A stretch of 64,000 bases of DNA from contig VWVT01000002.1 in NCBI GenBank assembly GCA_008638415.1, forward strand, positions 186,001 to 250,000, read 5' to 3'. This DNA is from Nocardiopsis sinuspersici. Lineage in GTDB: Bacteria > Actinomycetota > Actinomycetes > Streptosporangiales > Streptosporangiaceae. The notes under the pieces were generated by a model. It did no database searches and had not been told where the DNA came from. It saw only the letters and a list, made by a program, of their open reading frames with translations. Below, piece by piece: positions 49,143 to 58,028 of this stretch (the first letter of the stretch is position 1; each line of letters begins with the position of its first letter). A program made the translations under genes and the position numbers.

Positions 49143-50132
49143 ATGGGAAGCAGCAGTTGGTCCACCGACGCCTACCACGCACGTCAGGCCTACAACTCCT
49201 CCGTCGGCTCCAGCAGTTTCGGCTACACCGACGACGTGCTCTCCTCCACCCCGCGCAGCGCGTGGAGGACGCACGCGTCCCTCGACCCCGAGGGGGTGGC
49301 CACGCGCGAGAGCCGTGACTCCGCCGAACACCCGAACTCGCTCGCCATCTCCGTGCTGTTCGACGTCACCGGGTCCATGCGCGACGTGCCGCGCGTGCTC
49401 CAGACCAAGCTGCCGGACCTGTTCGGCCTGCTGCTGCGCAAGGGCTACGTGGAGGACCCGCAGATCCTGTTCGGCGCGATCGGCGACGCCACCTGCGACC
49501 GGGCCCCGCTCCAGGTCGGCCAGTTCGAGTCCGGCAACGAGCTGGAGGACGACCTGGGCAACATCCTGCTGGAGGGCGGCGGTGGCGGCCAGGTCACCGA
49601 GTCCTACGAGCTGGCCATGTACTTCATGGCCCGGCACACCGCCATGGACTGCCTGGAGAAGCGCGGACGGCGCGGCCACCTGTTCGTCATCGGCGACGAG
49701 ATGGCCTACGGGTCGGTCAAGGCCGGGGAGGTGCGCGAGGTGATCGGCGACGACCTCACCGAGGACATCCCCTTCCCGCGGATCCTCGCCGAACTGCGGC
49801 GCCGTTTCGAGGTGTACTTCATCATGCCGACCGGTAGCGGGCACTTCCACAACCCCAAGGTCCGCGGCTTCTGGGACACGCACCTGGGCCAGAACGTCAT
49901 CTACCTCGACGACCTCGACGCCGTGTCGGAGACCATCGCGGTCACCGTCGGGCTGGCCGAGGAGGCCATCGACCTGGAGGAGGGGCTGGCGGACCTCGCC
50001 GAGGCGGGCTCGGAAGCGGGCGCGGCGGTCGGCAAGGCGCTGCGGCCGCTGTCGCGCACGCGCGGCTCCGTGGTCGTCGCCGACGCTCCGCGCGGGATGG
50101 GCGGGGACGGCGGCGGGGTGGACCGGCTGTGA
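49143..50132 (+). CDS. von Willebrand factor A domain protein
   Basis: A 329-residue soluble protein. The vWA metal site is clear: SVLFDVTGSMRDV (Asp74, Thr76, Ser78, a DxTxS variant) and AIGDATCDRAPL (Asp115), with the third strand region GGGGGQVTESYELAMYF and HLFVIGDEMAYG. No signal peptide or membrane segment, so it is cytoplasmic. AAGGAG ribosome site. Its stop overlaps the GTG of the next gene by four bases. Such vWA proteins often scaffold AAA+ or kinase-like partners; here the J-domain/pseudokinase is the obvious candidate. Confidence 0.85.
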   Translation: MGSSSWSTDAYHARQAYNSSVGSSSFGYTDDVLSSTPRSAWRTHASLDPEGVATRESRDSAEHPNSLAISVLFDVTGSMRDVPRVLQTKLPDLFGLLLRKGYVEDPQILFGAIGDATCDRAPLQVGQFESGNELEDDLGNILLEGGGGGQVTESYELAMYFMARHTAMDCLEKRGRRGHLFVIGDEMAYGSVKAGEVREVIGDDLTEDIPFPRILAELRRRFEVYFIMPTGSGHFHNPKVRGFWDTHLGQNVIYLDDLDAVSETIAVTVGLAEEAIDLEEGLADLAEAGSEAGAAVGKALRPLSRTRGSVVVADAPRGMGGDGGGVDRL

Positions 50133-51673
50133 CCGCCGCTCCCCCGCCGTGGGCCGACGGGCACGCCGCCGTCGTCGACCTGGGCTTCGGTGACGCGGGC
50201 AAGGGCGTGACGGTCGACCTGCTGTGCGCGCGGCGGCGCTTCGGCTCCGTCGTGCGCGCCAACGGGGGCGCCCAGGCGGCGCACAACGTGGTGACCCCCG
50301 GCGGCCGACACCACACGTTCGCGCAGTTCGGCGCGGGCACGCTGGCTCCCGGCGGCCCCGTGCCCACGCACCTGTCGCGGTTCGTGGTGGTGGACCCCCT
50401 CGCCCTGGCCGCCGAGGCCGGGCACCTGGCCGCGCTCGGCGTCCCCGACCCGTTCGCGCTGGTCACCGTGGACCGGCGGGCGCTGATCAGCACGCCATGG
50501 CACCGCGCCGCCAACCAGGCGCGGGAGCGGACGCGCGGAGGCGGACGGCACGGGTCCTGCGGGATGGGGGTGGGCGAGGCCACGGCCTACGCCCTGGCCC
50601 GCCCCGAGGACGCGCCGACCGTCGGCGACTGTGCGCACCCGGAGCGGCTGCGCCGCAAGCTGCGCCGCCTGGCCGACCACCTGTACGCCGTGCGCCGGGA
50701 ACTCGCCCGCCTCGGTACCGGCACGGAGGAGGGAGGCGGAACCGAGGCGAAGGACACGGAGGGAGGAGGCACTCCCGCGAGCACGCCCGCGAACGGCCCC
50801 GCGGACCCCGGCGTCGAGGAGTGCGTGGAGGCCTACCTCGCCTTCGCCCGACGGGTGCGGCTGGTGGACGAGGGATACCTGCCCCGGCTGCTCACCCGCT
50901 CCCCCGTGGTGTTCGAGGGCGCGCAGGGCGTGCTGCTGGACGAGTGGCACGGCTTCCACCCCCACACGACCTGGTCCACGACGACCACCGCGAACCCGCT
51001 CACGCTCCTGGCCGAGGCCGGGCGGCCCGGCGACGCCCGCAGGATCGGGGTGGTGCGCACCTACACCACCAGGCACGGCGCGGGTCCGCTGGTGGCCGAG
51101 GACCCGGCGCTGGGCGCGGTGCTGACCGAGCCGCACAACGGCACGCACCCCTGGCAGGGGGCCTTCCGCGTGGGGCACCTGGACCTGGTCGCCCACCGGT
51201 ACGCGGTCGCGGCCACCGGCGGGGTGGACTCCCTGGTGGTCACCCACGCCGACGCGCCCGCCCGCGCGGGCGGGAGGCTGCGCTGGTGCACGGGCTACAC
51301 CGCCCCGGACGGGTCACCCCTGGAACCGTCCCCCGCCGAGGCTCCGGCTCCCACCCGGCCGGGTGCCGCCGTGGACGGCGCTTCCCACCTCGCACGGCAG
51401 GAGCGGCTCACCCGGGCCCTGCTGGAGGCCCGGCCCGTGCTGTCGGCGATGCCCGGCTCCCCCGCCGAGGCGGTCGGCGAGGCGCTGGGACTGCCGCTGG
51501 AGGCGGTGTTCTCGGGGCCCTCTCGCGACGACGCCCGCGCGGGCGCGCGACGGCCGCCGCGTACGTGGACACCGCACGGACGCGCGGACCCGCCCGCGCG
51601 GTCCGCCACTTCCCGAGACAGCGCCGTGTCCTGCCGGAGGAGGCCTCCGCCGCGCACTAGCGTGAACCCGTGA
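50129..51673 (+). CDS. adenylosuccinate-synthetase paralogue with altered amino-acid loop
   Basis: A 514-residue PurA-like protein (ordinary PurA is about 430). The phosphoryl-transfer site is kept: GFGDAGKGVTVDLL (Asp22, Lys25), GGAQAAHNVV (His52), VVFEGAQGVLLDEWHGFHPH, and GVVRTYTTRHGAGP. The loop that binds aspartate in PurA (TTGRPRRxGWxD) is replaced by EPHNGTHPWQGAFRVGHLD near residues 333-351, so the amino acid, or whether there is one, probably differs. The C-terminal base-recognition SGPSR remains. Extra low-complexity insert near 197-225 and a Pro/Arg-rich tail. Predicted to couple GTP hydrolysis to modification of a purine nucleotide. Confidence 0.85.
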   Translation: MTAAPPPWADGHAAVVDLGFGDAGKGVTVDLLCARRRFGSVVRANGGAQAAHNVVTPGGRHHTFAQFGAGTLAPGGPVPTHLSRFVVVDPLALAAEAGHLAALGVPDPFALVTVDRRALISTPWHRAANQARERTRGGGRHGSCGMGVGEATAYALARPEDAPTVGDCAHPERLRRKLRRLADHLYAVRRELARLGTGTEEGGGTEAKDTEGGGTPASTPANGPADPGVEECVEAYLAFARRVRLVDEGYLPRLLTRSPVVFEGAQGVLLDEWHGFHPHTTWSTTTTANPLTLLAEAGRPGDARRIGVVRTYTTRHGAGPLVAEDPALGAVLTEPHNGTHPWQGAFRVGHLDLVAHRYAVAATGGVDSLVVTHADAPARAGGRLRWCTGYTAPDGSPLEPSPAEAPAPTRPGAAVDGASHLARQERLTRALLEARPVLSAMPGSPAEAVGEALGLPLEAVFSGPSRDDARAGARRPPRTWTPHGRADPPARSATSRDSAVSCRRRPPPRTSVNP

Positions 51674-52095
51674 CTTCCATCTCCGACCCCAGGGTCCGCG
51701 ACTTCCTGCTCCAGGGCACCCGCACCGGCATGCTCGCCTACACCGCCTCGGACGGCCGGCCGCTGGCGGCGCCGGTGTGGTTCACCGTCGAAGGCGACGA
51801 GATCGTCTTCAACACCGGTGAGAAGACCGCCAAGGGCCGCTCGATCGCCCGCGACCCGCGCGTGACGCTCACCGTCGACCTGCCCGAGCCGCCCTACGCC
51901 TTCGTCCAGGTGCAGGGCGAGGCCAGTGTCTCGGCGGACACCGACGAGCTGGTGCGCACCGCGACCGCGATCGCCCGCCGCTACGTGGGATCGGAGCAGG
52001 CGGAGGAGTTCGGTCGGCGCAACGGCGTTCCCGGCGAGCTCGTGGTGCGGTTGCGCCCGACCAGGGTGAACGCCGCCTTCGACATGACCGACTGA
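51670..52095 (+). CDS. PPOX-class F420-dependent oxidoreductase-like protein
   Basis: A 141-residue split-barrel protein of the pyridoxamine-oxidase-like class. Typical segments: RDFLLQGTRTGMLAYTASDG, PLAAPVWFTVEGDEIVF, KTAKGRSIARDPRVTLTVD and FVQVQGEASVS. Actinobacterial members of this size bind F420 or flavin. The GTG overlaps the preceding stop by four bases, which makes it the fifth and last gene of the operon, ended by the hairpin at 52144-52170. It may act on the nucleotide-like product of the upstream enzymes; that is inference. Confidence 0.88.
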   Translation: MTSISDPRVRDFLLQGTRTGMLAYTASDGRPLAAPVWFTVEGDEIVFNTGEKTAKGRSIARDPRVTLTVDLPEPPYAFVQVQGEASVSADTDELVRTATAIARRYVGSEQAEEFGRRNGVPGELVVRLRPTRVNAAFDMTD

Positions 52096-52143
52096 CCACC
52101 GCCCGGAGCACGGGCGCCGCGGAGTTCACCGCCCGGGTGCTCG

Positions 52144-52170
52144 CCCGCCCCGGCACCGACCCGGGGCGGG
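52144..52170 (+). terminator. terminator of the accessory operon
   Basis: A 10-bp perfect stem CCCGCCCCGG/CCGGGGCGGG (52144-52153 with 52161-52170) with loop CACCGAC, 48 bases past the last stop. Confidence 0.75.
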
Positions 52171-52306
52171 GCCGCACCACCCCTCCTCCTTGGCCCAAGC
52201 CCACAAACAGCGGATGTCTCTTTGTCCGTTCCCGACAAGCCGTGTCCCGGCATGATCGAGCAGGCTGGTGGTGGGAAGCAGAGGTCACTGAGGGGGAGAC
52301 GCGGGA

Positions 52307-53566
52307 ATGGCGGACATGGGGCTCGACGGCCACGCACGGAGGGTGCTGGTCGTGGGGGCGGGGATCGTCGGACTCTCGACGGCGTGGTTCCTCCAGGAGC
52401 ACGACGTACACGTCACCGTGGTCGACCGGGACGGCGTCGGCTCGGGTTCGTCCTGGGGCAACGCCGGGTGGCTCTCCCCCGGGCTGGCCCTGCCCCTGAA
52501 CGAACCCGGGGTCCTGCGCTACGGGATCCGCTCCCTTCTGGACCCCGCCGCCCCGCTGTCGGTTCCGGCCACCCTCGACCCCGAGCTGTGGCTGTTCCTC
52601 GCACGTTTCGCCGCCCACTGCCGATGGGGCGCGTGGAACCGGGCCGTACACGCCAACCTGCCGCTGAACACCGCGTGCCTGGACGCCTTCGGCCTCCTGG
52701 CCAAGGGCGGCGTGGAGACGACCATGGTGGACGCCCCCGTCACGGCGCTCTTCCGTTCGCCGGGCGCGGCGACCGGTCTGGTGCGGGAGCTGCGACGCGT
52801 CACCCGCTCCGGCCTGCACGTGGACCACAGCGCGCTCACCGGTGACCAGGCGCGCGAGGCGCTGCCCCAGGCCTCCGAGCACATCGGGGCGGCCGTGCGC
52901 CTGGACGGACAGCGCTACGTCGATCCGGGCACGCTGGTCCGGAACCTGGCCCGGTCCGTGCTCGAACGCGGCGGGGAGATCCGCGGCGGGTTCGAGGCCG
53001 TCGACGTCCGCGCCGGTGGCGGCACGGTCGTCACGACCTCCGCCGAGAACGAGCCGCTGCCCGCGGACGCCGTCGTGGTGGCCAACGGCGCCTGGTTCGG
53101 CAGGCTCGCCCGCGCCCTCGGTGTGCGCACCCAGGTCCGCGCGGGCCGAGGCTACTCCTTCACCGTGCCCACCCGTGAGCCCGTACCCGGCCCGGTCTAC
53201 CTCCCCGAGGCCCGGGTGGCGTGCACGCCCTACCAGGGGGCCCTGAGGGTGGCCGGAACGATGGAGTTCCGCCCTCCCGACACGGCCCCGGACCACCGGC
53301 GCGTCGAGGCCGTGGCCACCTCCGCCCGGTCCTACCTGTCGGGTGTGGAGTGGGACGGCCGCACCGACGAGTGGGTCGGCCCCCGTCCGGTCACCCCAGA
53401 CGGTGTCCCCCTGGTCGGGGCGACCCGTGTGCCCGGCGTGTACGTGGCGGGCGGGCACGGCATGTGGGGGCTCACCCACGGGCCGGTCACCGGGCGGCTG
53501 CTCGCCGAGCAGATCGCCACCGGAGAGCGCCCCGAGGAGCTGCGCGCCCTCGATCCCCTGCGCTGA
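52307..53566 (+). CDS. FAD-dependent amine oxidoreductase, D-amino-acid dehydrogenase-like
   Basis: A 419-residue flavoprotein with the dinucleotide motif VLVVGAGIVGLSTAWFL near residues 12-28, the DadA-like phrase GSGSSWGNAGWLSPGLALPL, and the C-terminal FAD-contacting GVYVAGGHGMWGLTHGPVTG. These enzymes oxidise D-amino acids or secondary amines at the membrane or in the cytoplasm. ATG has GAGGGGGAG upstream. It has its own upstream region of 210 bases, so it is likely separate from the previous operon. Substrate not deducible. Confidence 0.9.
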   Translation: MADMGLDGHARRVLVVGAGIVGLSTAWFLQEHDVHVTVVDRDGVGSGSSWGNAGWLSPGLALPLNEPGVLRYGIRSLLDPAAPLSVPATLDPELWLFLARFAAHCRWGAWNRAVHANLPLNTACLDAFGLLAKGGVETTMVDAPVTALFRSPGAATGLVRELRRVTRSGLHVDHSALTGDQAREALPQASEHIGAAVRLDGQRYVDPGTLVRNLARSVLERGGEIRGGFEAVDVRAGGGTVVTTSAENEPLPADAVVVANGAWFGRLARALGVRTQVRAGRGYSFTVPTREPVPGPVYLPEARVACTPYQGALRVAGTMEFRPPDTAPDHRRVEAVATSARSYLSGVEWDGRTDEWVGPRPVTPDGVPLVGATRVPGVYVAGGHGMWGLTHGPVTGRLLAEQIATGERPEELRALDPLR

Positions 53567-53579
53567 GGAGAGGCCCCGG

Positions 53580-53607
53580 CCGGGCGTTCCGTGCGCGGAG
53601 CGCCCGG
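53580..53607 (+). terminator. terminator after the FAD oxidoreductase gene
   Basis: CCGGGCG and CGCCCGG (53580-53586 with 53601-53607) flank a further partly paired TCCG/GCGGA centre, 14 bases past the stop. Confidence 0.65.
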
Positions 53608-53732
53608 TCGGCGTGCCGTCGGCCGCGCCCGCTTCGCCCGCGCCCCCGGGGCAGTCCCCTCCCCCGTCCTGGCACACGCGGTTCAGGGCCCGCGTCGTAC
53701 GCCGCCGGTTCCCGCCCTGTCCCAGGTGAGAG

Positions 53733-54617
53733 ATGTTGATCCAGGTACCGGTGTACGGACATGTGTACCGATCCAGACCAGGCGAGACCGCGGTGCGTTC
53801 GTGGTGTGAGAGGGAGTTGGCCGGTGGTCCGGGGACGCGTTCCCCGTACGACCTGACCGCGGACGGGCGACCGACCCGGGTGCACGTACTGGAGGGAGGC
53901 CCGGGGACACCGGTCCTGGTCCTGTCGGGTGCGGTCCTCAGCTCGGCGGCCCTCACCGGGCTCGCCCGCCTGGTCCGCGCGGACCGGACCGTGATCCTGG
54001 CCGACATGCCCGGGCAGCCGGGGCTGAGCTGCTCGCGCCGCGTGTCCGGACGGCGCCCGGCGGCCTACGGGGCCTGGCTCGACGCCCTGCTGCCCCAGGT
54101 CACCGACCGGCCGGTGGTGCTCCTGGGGCACTCGCTGGGGGCGGTCGCCGCTCTGTCGTCACTGCCCTCGCCGTTGGTGAAGGGCATGCTGCTGGTCGGT
54201 CCGGCCGGACTCGCCGACCCGGTGCTCGGTCTCGAGCGCCTGCTCGCGACGTGCACATGGCGGTTCTCACCCGGTGAGCGGACCAGCCTCCGGCTCCTGG
54301 ACGCGCTGTGCGGTCCGCGTGGGGCGGGCCCGGGACCCGGTCCCCACCCGCTGGAGGAGTGGATGACGCTGGTGGGACGGCACTGTCGGGTGGGATCGCT
54401 GCCGGGGATGCTCCGGGGCGAGGAGTTCGGCGACTGGCGCGGGACTCCCGTGACCGTGGCGACGGGCTCCCACGACCGCGTCTTCTCCCCCGCGCTCCTG
54501 CACGGCGCGGCCCGCCGCCTGCTGGACACCGGAGTACACGTGGTCGAGGGCGCGGGGCACCTGGTGCCCTACGAGGCGCCGCACCGCGTCCGTGAACTGC
54601 TCAGGCTCGTCTCCTGA
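53733..54617 (+). CDS. alpha/beta hydrolase
   Basis: A 294-residue alpha/beta hydrolase. Nucleophile elbow VLLGHSLGAVAALSSL, the acid in ATGSHDRVFSPALL and histidine in EGAGHLVPYEAPHRV complete a Ser-Asp-His triad. An oxyanion-side strand LVLSGAVLSSAAL replaces the usual HGxP. The ATG at 53733 is close to AGGTGAGAG; a GTG at 53766 would remove 11 residues. Substrate unknown. It ends the rightward block and is convergent with yebC. Confidence 0.88.
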   Translation: MLIQVPVYGHVYRSRPGETAVRSWCERELAGGPGTRSPYDLTADGRPTRVHVLEGGPGTPVLVLSGAVLSSAALTGLARLVRADRTVILADMPGQPGLSCSRRVSGRRPAAYGAWLDALLPQVTDRPVVLLGHSLGAVAALSSLPSPLVKGMLLVGPAGLADPVLGLERLLATCTWRFSPGERTSLRLLDALCGPRGAGPGPGPHPLEEWMTLVGRHCRVGSLPGMLRGEEFGDWRGTPVTVATGSHDRVFSPALLHGAARRLLDTGVHVVEGAGHLVPYEAPHRVRELLRLVS

Positions 54618-54722
54618 CCCGGCGCGGCCGGGACGTCCGGCGAAGTGGGGCGGGGCACGAGGAACGGTCGGCCCGTGCCACCGGCCGGAGGCCTCCGGTG
54701 GGAGCGGCGTGCCCCGCGCGAA

Positions 54723-54762
54723 CGCCTGTGGCCGCGGCCCGGAGGGGGCGCGGCCACAGGCG
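54723..54762. terminator. terminator between the hydrolase and yebC
   Basis: A 14-bp perfect stem CGCCTGTGGCCGCG/CGCGGCCACAGGCG (54723-54736 with 54749-54762), 12-base loop, between convergent genes. A second palindrome, CCACCGG/CCGGTGG, lies at 54677-54700. Confidence 0.85.
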
Positions 54763-54776
54763 TCGGGTCCGTCGGG

Positions 54777-55526
54777 TCAGCCGATCTCGGCCATGACCTC
54801 GTCGGGGATGTCGGCGTTGGTGTAGACGTTCTGCACGTCGTCGGAGTCCTCCAGCACGTCCACCACCCGCAGGACCTTCTTGGCCGCGTCGGCGTCGACC
54901 GGGATCTCCATGGTCGGCAGGAAGCTGGACTCGGCGGAGTCGTACTCGATCCCCGCCTCCTGGAGCGCGGTACGCACCTGCACCAGGTCGGTGGCCTCGC
55001 AGACGATCTCGAAGGACTCGCCCAGGTCCTCGACGTCCTCGGCGCCGGCCTCCAGCACCGCCATGGTCACGTCGTCCTCGGTGGTGCCCTCCTTGGGCAC
55101 GATCACGACGCCCTTGCGGTTGAACAGGTAGGACACCGAGCCGGCGTCGGCCATGTTGCCGCCGTTGCGGGTCACCGCCACGCGCACCTCGGAGGCGGCG
55201 CGGTTGCGGTTGTCGGTCAGGCACTCCACCAGCAGCGCCACGCCGCCGGGCGCGTAGCCCTCGTACATGATGGTCTGCCACTCGGCACCGCCGGCCTCCT
55301 CACCGGAGCCGCGCTTGCGGGCGCGCTCGATGTTGTCGGCGGGCACCGAGTTCTTGCGCGCCTTCTGGATGGCGTCGTAGAGCGTCGGGTTGCCTTCGGG
55401 GTCCCCACCACCGGTACGCGCGGCCACCTCGATGTTCTTGATCAGCTTGGCGAAGAGCTTGCCGCGCTTGGCATCGATGACGGCTTTCTTGTGCTTCGTG
55501 GTGGCCCACTTCGAGTGGCCGCTCAT
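54777..55526 (-). CDS. yebC: YebC/PmpR-family translation factor/regulator
   Basis: A 249-residue three-domain protein: [20 protein letters not shown] at the N-terminus, [20 protein letters not shown] in the middle, and an acidic C-terminal third. YebC proteins help ribosomes through proline-rich stretches or act as DNA-binding regulators. ATG overlaps the pdxT stop (ATGA). In Streptomyces ruvC follows directly; here the next gene downstream is the convergent hydrolase. Confidence 0.95.
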   Translation of the reverse strand: MSGHSKWATTKHKKAVIDAKRGKLFAKLIKNIEVAARTGGGDPEGNPTLYDAIQKARKNSVPADNIERARKRGSGEEAGGAEWQTIMYEGYAPGGVALLVECLTDNRNRAASEVRVAVTRNGGNMADAGSVSYLFNRKGVVIVPKEGTTEDDVTMAVLEAGAEDVEDLGESFEIVCEATDLVQVRTALQEAGIEYDSAESSFLPTMEIPVDADAAKKVLRVVDVLEDSDDVQNVYTNADIPDEVMAEIG

Positions 55527-56143
55527 GAATGTCCTTTCACAATGTCGACGAAGAGGCGGTGGATGCGCGTGTCGCCGGTCAGCTCGGGATGGAAGGACGT
55601 GGCCATCAGGCCGCCCTGTCGTACGGCGACGATCCTACCGGCCTCGTCGGGGCCGGGAACTTCGCCGAGGACGGTGACTCCCGGCCCCACCGACTCCACC
55701 CAGGGAGCGCGGATGAACACCGCGTCGAAGGGGTCGCCCTCCAGCCCGTCGATGTGCACGGCCGTCTCGAACGACTCGGTCTGGCGCCCGAACGCGTTGC
55801 GGCGCACCGACATGTCGATCCCGCCGACGGTCTGCTGGTCCGCGGCCGCGCCCAGGAGGCGGTCGGCGAGCATGATCATCCCGGCGCACGTGCCGTAGGC
55901 GGGCATCCCCGCCGCGATCCGCTTGCGCAGCGGCTCCAGCAGGCCGTACCGGACGGCCAGCTTGGACATGGTGGTGGACTCCCCGCCGGGGACGACCAGT
56001 CCGTCCAGGGTGTCGAGCTGGTCGGGGGAGAGCACCTTGACGGTGTGCGCGTCCAGGGCGTCGAGGACGCGCAGGTGCTCGGCGACGTCGCCCTGTAGGG
56101 CGAGGACGCCGATGGTGGGTCTTGCGGTCAAGAACGGCCTCAC
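55523..56143 (-). CDS. pdxT: PLP synthase glutaminase subunit
   Basis: A 206-residue class I glutaminase that supplies ammonia to Pdx[28 protein letters not shown], catalytic cysteine in [11 protein letters not shown] and the His/Glu pair in [11 protein letters not shown] are present. GTG 56143 is used as start; a TTG at 56131 has a better placed GTGAGG and is a real alternative. Follows pdxS across a 124-base gap containing a strong hairpin, and overlaps yebC by four bases. Confidence 0.95.
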   Translation of the reverse strand: MRPFLTARPTIGVLALQGDVAEHLRVLDALDAHTVKVLSPDQLDTLDGLVVPGGESTTMSKLAVRYGLLEPLRKRIAAGMPAYGTCAGMIMLADRLLGAAADQQTVGGIDMSVRRNAFGRQTESFETAVHIDGLEGDPFDAVFIRAPWVESVGPGVTVLGEVPGPDEAGRIVAVRQGGLMATSFHPELTGDTRIHRLFVDIVKGHS

Positions 56144-56169
56144 TCGTTTGGCTCGCGTACTGGCTGGGC

Positions 56170-56198
56170 GGGGGCGGGACCCGTGCGGTCCCGCCCCC
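56170..56198 (-). terminator. hairpin between pdxS and pdxT
   Basis: A 12-bp perfect stem (56170-56181 with 56187-56198) with a five-base loop stands between the two subunits of PLP synthase. It could terminate or attenuate, so pdxS could be made in excess of pdxT. Confidence 0.7.
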
Positions 56199-56267
56199 GA
56201 GGTCGTCCGCCGGTCGGCGCCGGTGGACGTGCCGTCCCGGTGCGCGCGGGCGCGCCGAGGCTGCGGG

Positions 56268-57179
56268 CTACCAGCCGCGACCGGCGTAGCGCTGGGCGTC
56301 GGACAGGTCGTCCAGGTTGATGCCGACCATGGCCTCGCCCAGGCCGCGGGACACGCGCGCGATCACGGCGGGGTCCTCGTAGTGCAGGGTGGCCTGCACG
56401 ATGGCGTCGGCGCGCCCGGCCGGGTCGCCGGACTTAAAGATGCCCGAGCCCACGAACACGCTCTCGGCGCCGAGCTGGCGCATGAGCGCGGCGTCGGCCG
56501 GGGTGGCCACGCCTCCGGCGGAGAACAGCGGAACCGGGAGCTTGCCCAGCGACGCGACCTCCTTGACGACCTCGAACGGGGCGCGCAGCTCCTTGGCGGC
56601 GCCGAACAGCTCGGGCTCGTCCAGCGTGCCCAGGCGCTTGATCTCGGAACGGATGGAGCGCATGTGGCGGGTGGCCTCGACGACGTTGCCGGTGCCGGCC
56701 TCGCCCTTGGAGCGGATCATGGCCGCGCCCTCGGAGATGCGGCGCAGCGCCTCGCCCAGGTTGGTCGCACCGCACACGAAGGGGACGGTGAACGCCCACT
56801 TGTCGATGTGGTAGGCCTCGTCGGCGGGCGTGAGGACCTCCGACTCGTCGATGAAGTCGACGCCGAGCGACTCCAGGACCTGGGCCTCGACGAAGTGGCC
56901 GATGCGGACCTTGGCCATGACGGGGATGGACACGGCCTCGACGATGCCGTCGATCATGTCGGGGTCGGACATGCGGGCGACGCCGCCGTCCTTGCGGATG
57001 TCGGCGGGGACCCGTTCCAGGGCCATGACCGCCACGGCACCGGCGTCCTCGGCGATCTTGGCCTGCTCGGGCGTGACGACGTCCATGATGACGCCGTTCT
57101 TGAGCTGCTCGGCCATGCCGCGCTTGACGCGCTCGGTACCGACGGCGTTGTCGGAGGTGTTCGATGCGTTGTTGGCCAC
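56268..57179 (-). CDS. pdxS: pyridoxal 5'-phosphate synthase subunit PdxS
   Basis: A 303-residue TIM-barrel enzyme that makes PLP from ribose 5-phosphate, glyceraldehyde 3-phosphate and ammonia. The conserved [40 protein letters not shown] (active-site lysine), [16 protein letters not shown] and [16 protein letters not shown] segments are intact. I set the GTG coding VANNASNT as start with GGGAGCC upstream; the open frame further back is not conserved. First gene of pdxS-pdxT-yebC. Confidence 0.97.
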   Translation of the reverse strand: MANNASNTSDNAVGTERVKRGMAEQLKNGVIMDVVTPEQAKIAEDAGAVAVMALERVPADIRKDGGVARMSDPDMIDGIVEAVSIPVMAKVRIGHFVEAQVLESLGVDFIDESEVLTPADEAYHIDKWAFTVPFVCGATNLGEALRRISEGAAMIRSKGEAGTGNVVEATRHMRSIRSEIKRLGTLDEPELFGAAKELRAPFEVVKEVASLGKLPVPLFSAGGVATPADAALMRQLGAESVFVGSGIFKSGDPAGRADAIVQATLHYEDPAVIARVSRGLGEAMVGINLDDLSDAQRYAGRGW

Positions 57180-57369
57180 GGTTGTGGGCTCCCGTTGTGT
57201 CGTTGCTGAAGGGCTGCGGTCCCCCGGCAGCGCCGCTTCCTCCCGGCCGTGCCGGGTGCTGCGGGCGGTGCCGCGGTCTCGGGCAGCGGAGTCGGCGGCC
57301 TCACGCGGCGGTGCGCGGACACCGTCGGCGCCGCGCACCCTGGTCGACCAGCCTCCCATCCTACTTCCA

Positions 57370-57383
57370 CCCCCTTTCGGGGG
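57370..57383. terminator. small hairpin between the PimA-region operon and pdxS
   Basis: CCCCC-TTTC-GGGGG (57370-57383) is followed on the plus strand by TTTT. On the minus strand the same stem has a GAAA tetraloop. With the CCCCGTAAGGGG stem containing the upstream gene's stop it separates two leftward units. Confidence 0.55.
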
Positions 57384-57418
57384 TTTTGGCCAGATCGGTG
57401 TTTTCGGGGTCCTTCCCC

Positions 57419-57973
57419 TTACGGGGTGTCGGGCCCGACGGGGAGGAGCGGGATGCGCGGCGGCTGGTCGTCGATCTCGAAGAAGTCCGGCAGCGGCGCC
57501 GTGCCCGCCAGCCGGAACGCCCGTACGAGTCTGGAGCGGCGGGCGCGGCGGGTGTCGGAGACGGCACCGTTGTAGAACGTGCGGGCCATGTGGACGCCCT
57601 TGGCGGCCGCCTCCACCTCGGCCAACTGGGGCCGCAGCAACTCCCAACGCCCGGTGGCGCCGTGGGATTCCAGGGAGGCGCGCAGTGCCCGCGAGAGTGT
57701 GCTCTCGGCCAGGTCGCGCTGGCCCTCCCCCGCGTGGCGCGCGGCCTCGGCCGCGTCGGACAGCCCGCCGAACGCACCGGTGTCGGCGGCGGCCAGGGCG
57801 AGCGCGGCGTCACGGCGCCGGTGCAGGGCGGCCTCCAGACCGGCGCGGGCGATGTCGACCCGGTGGTGCAGGCGGTGCAGGCGGGTGGCACGCCACGACA
57901 GGTAGAACCCGAACAGCACCAGCGCCAGGAGGGTACCGACGACCGTGATGGCGAAGAGGACGTCCTCGGTCAG
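57419..57973 (-). CDS. conserved membrane-anchored protein upstream of pdxS, likely CTG start
   Basis: A protein of unknown function that occupies the same position in Streptomyces (between the PimA-type gene and pdxS). It has one N-terminal membrane helix ([19 protein letters not shown]), a long helical region and a conserved C-terminal [21 protein letters not shown] start at GTG 57919 would cut the helix in half. The only upstream in-frame candidate before a stop is CTG 57973, which has GGGGTGA seven bases before it and gives 184 residues. LemA-like features (ARxxYN) are noticeable but not decisive. Confidence 0.65.
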   Translation of the reverse strand: MTEDVLFAITVVGTLLALVLFGFYLSWRATRLHRLHHRVDIARAGLEAALHRRRDAALALAAADTGAFGGLSDAAEAARHAGEGQRDLAESTLSRALRASLESHGATGRWELLRPQLAEVEAAAKGVHMARTFYNGAVSDTRRARRSRLVRAFRLAGTAPLPDFFEIDDQPPRIPLLPVGPDTP

Positions 57974-58028
57974 GGCCGTTCACCCCGCTCGGACAGGACG
58001 CGCACGCGTCCGTGCGGATGGGCGTCGG

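Noticed and set aside
53733..53790. Repeated TGTAC units around the hydrolase start as an operator
   Set aside because: GTAC is self-palindromic and the surrounding arms do not match beyond it, so the symmetry is probably accidental.
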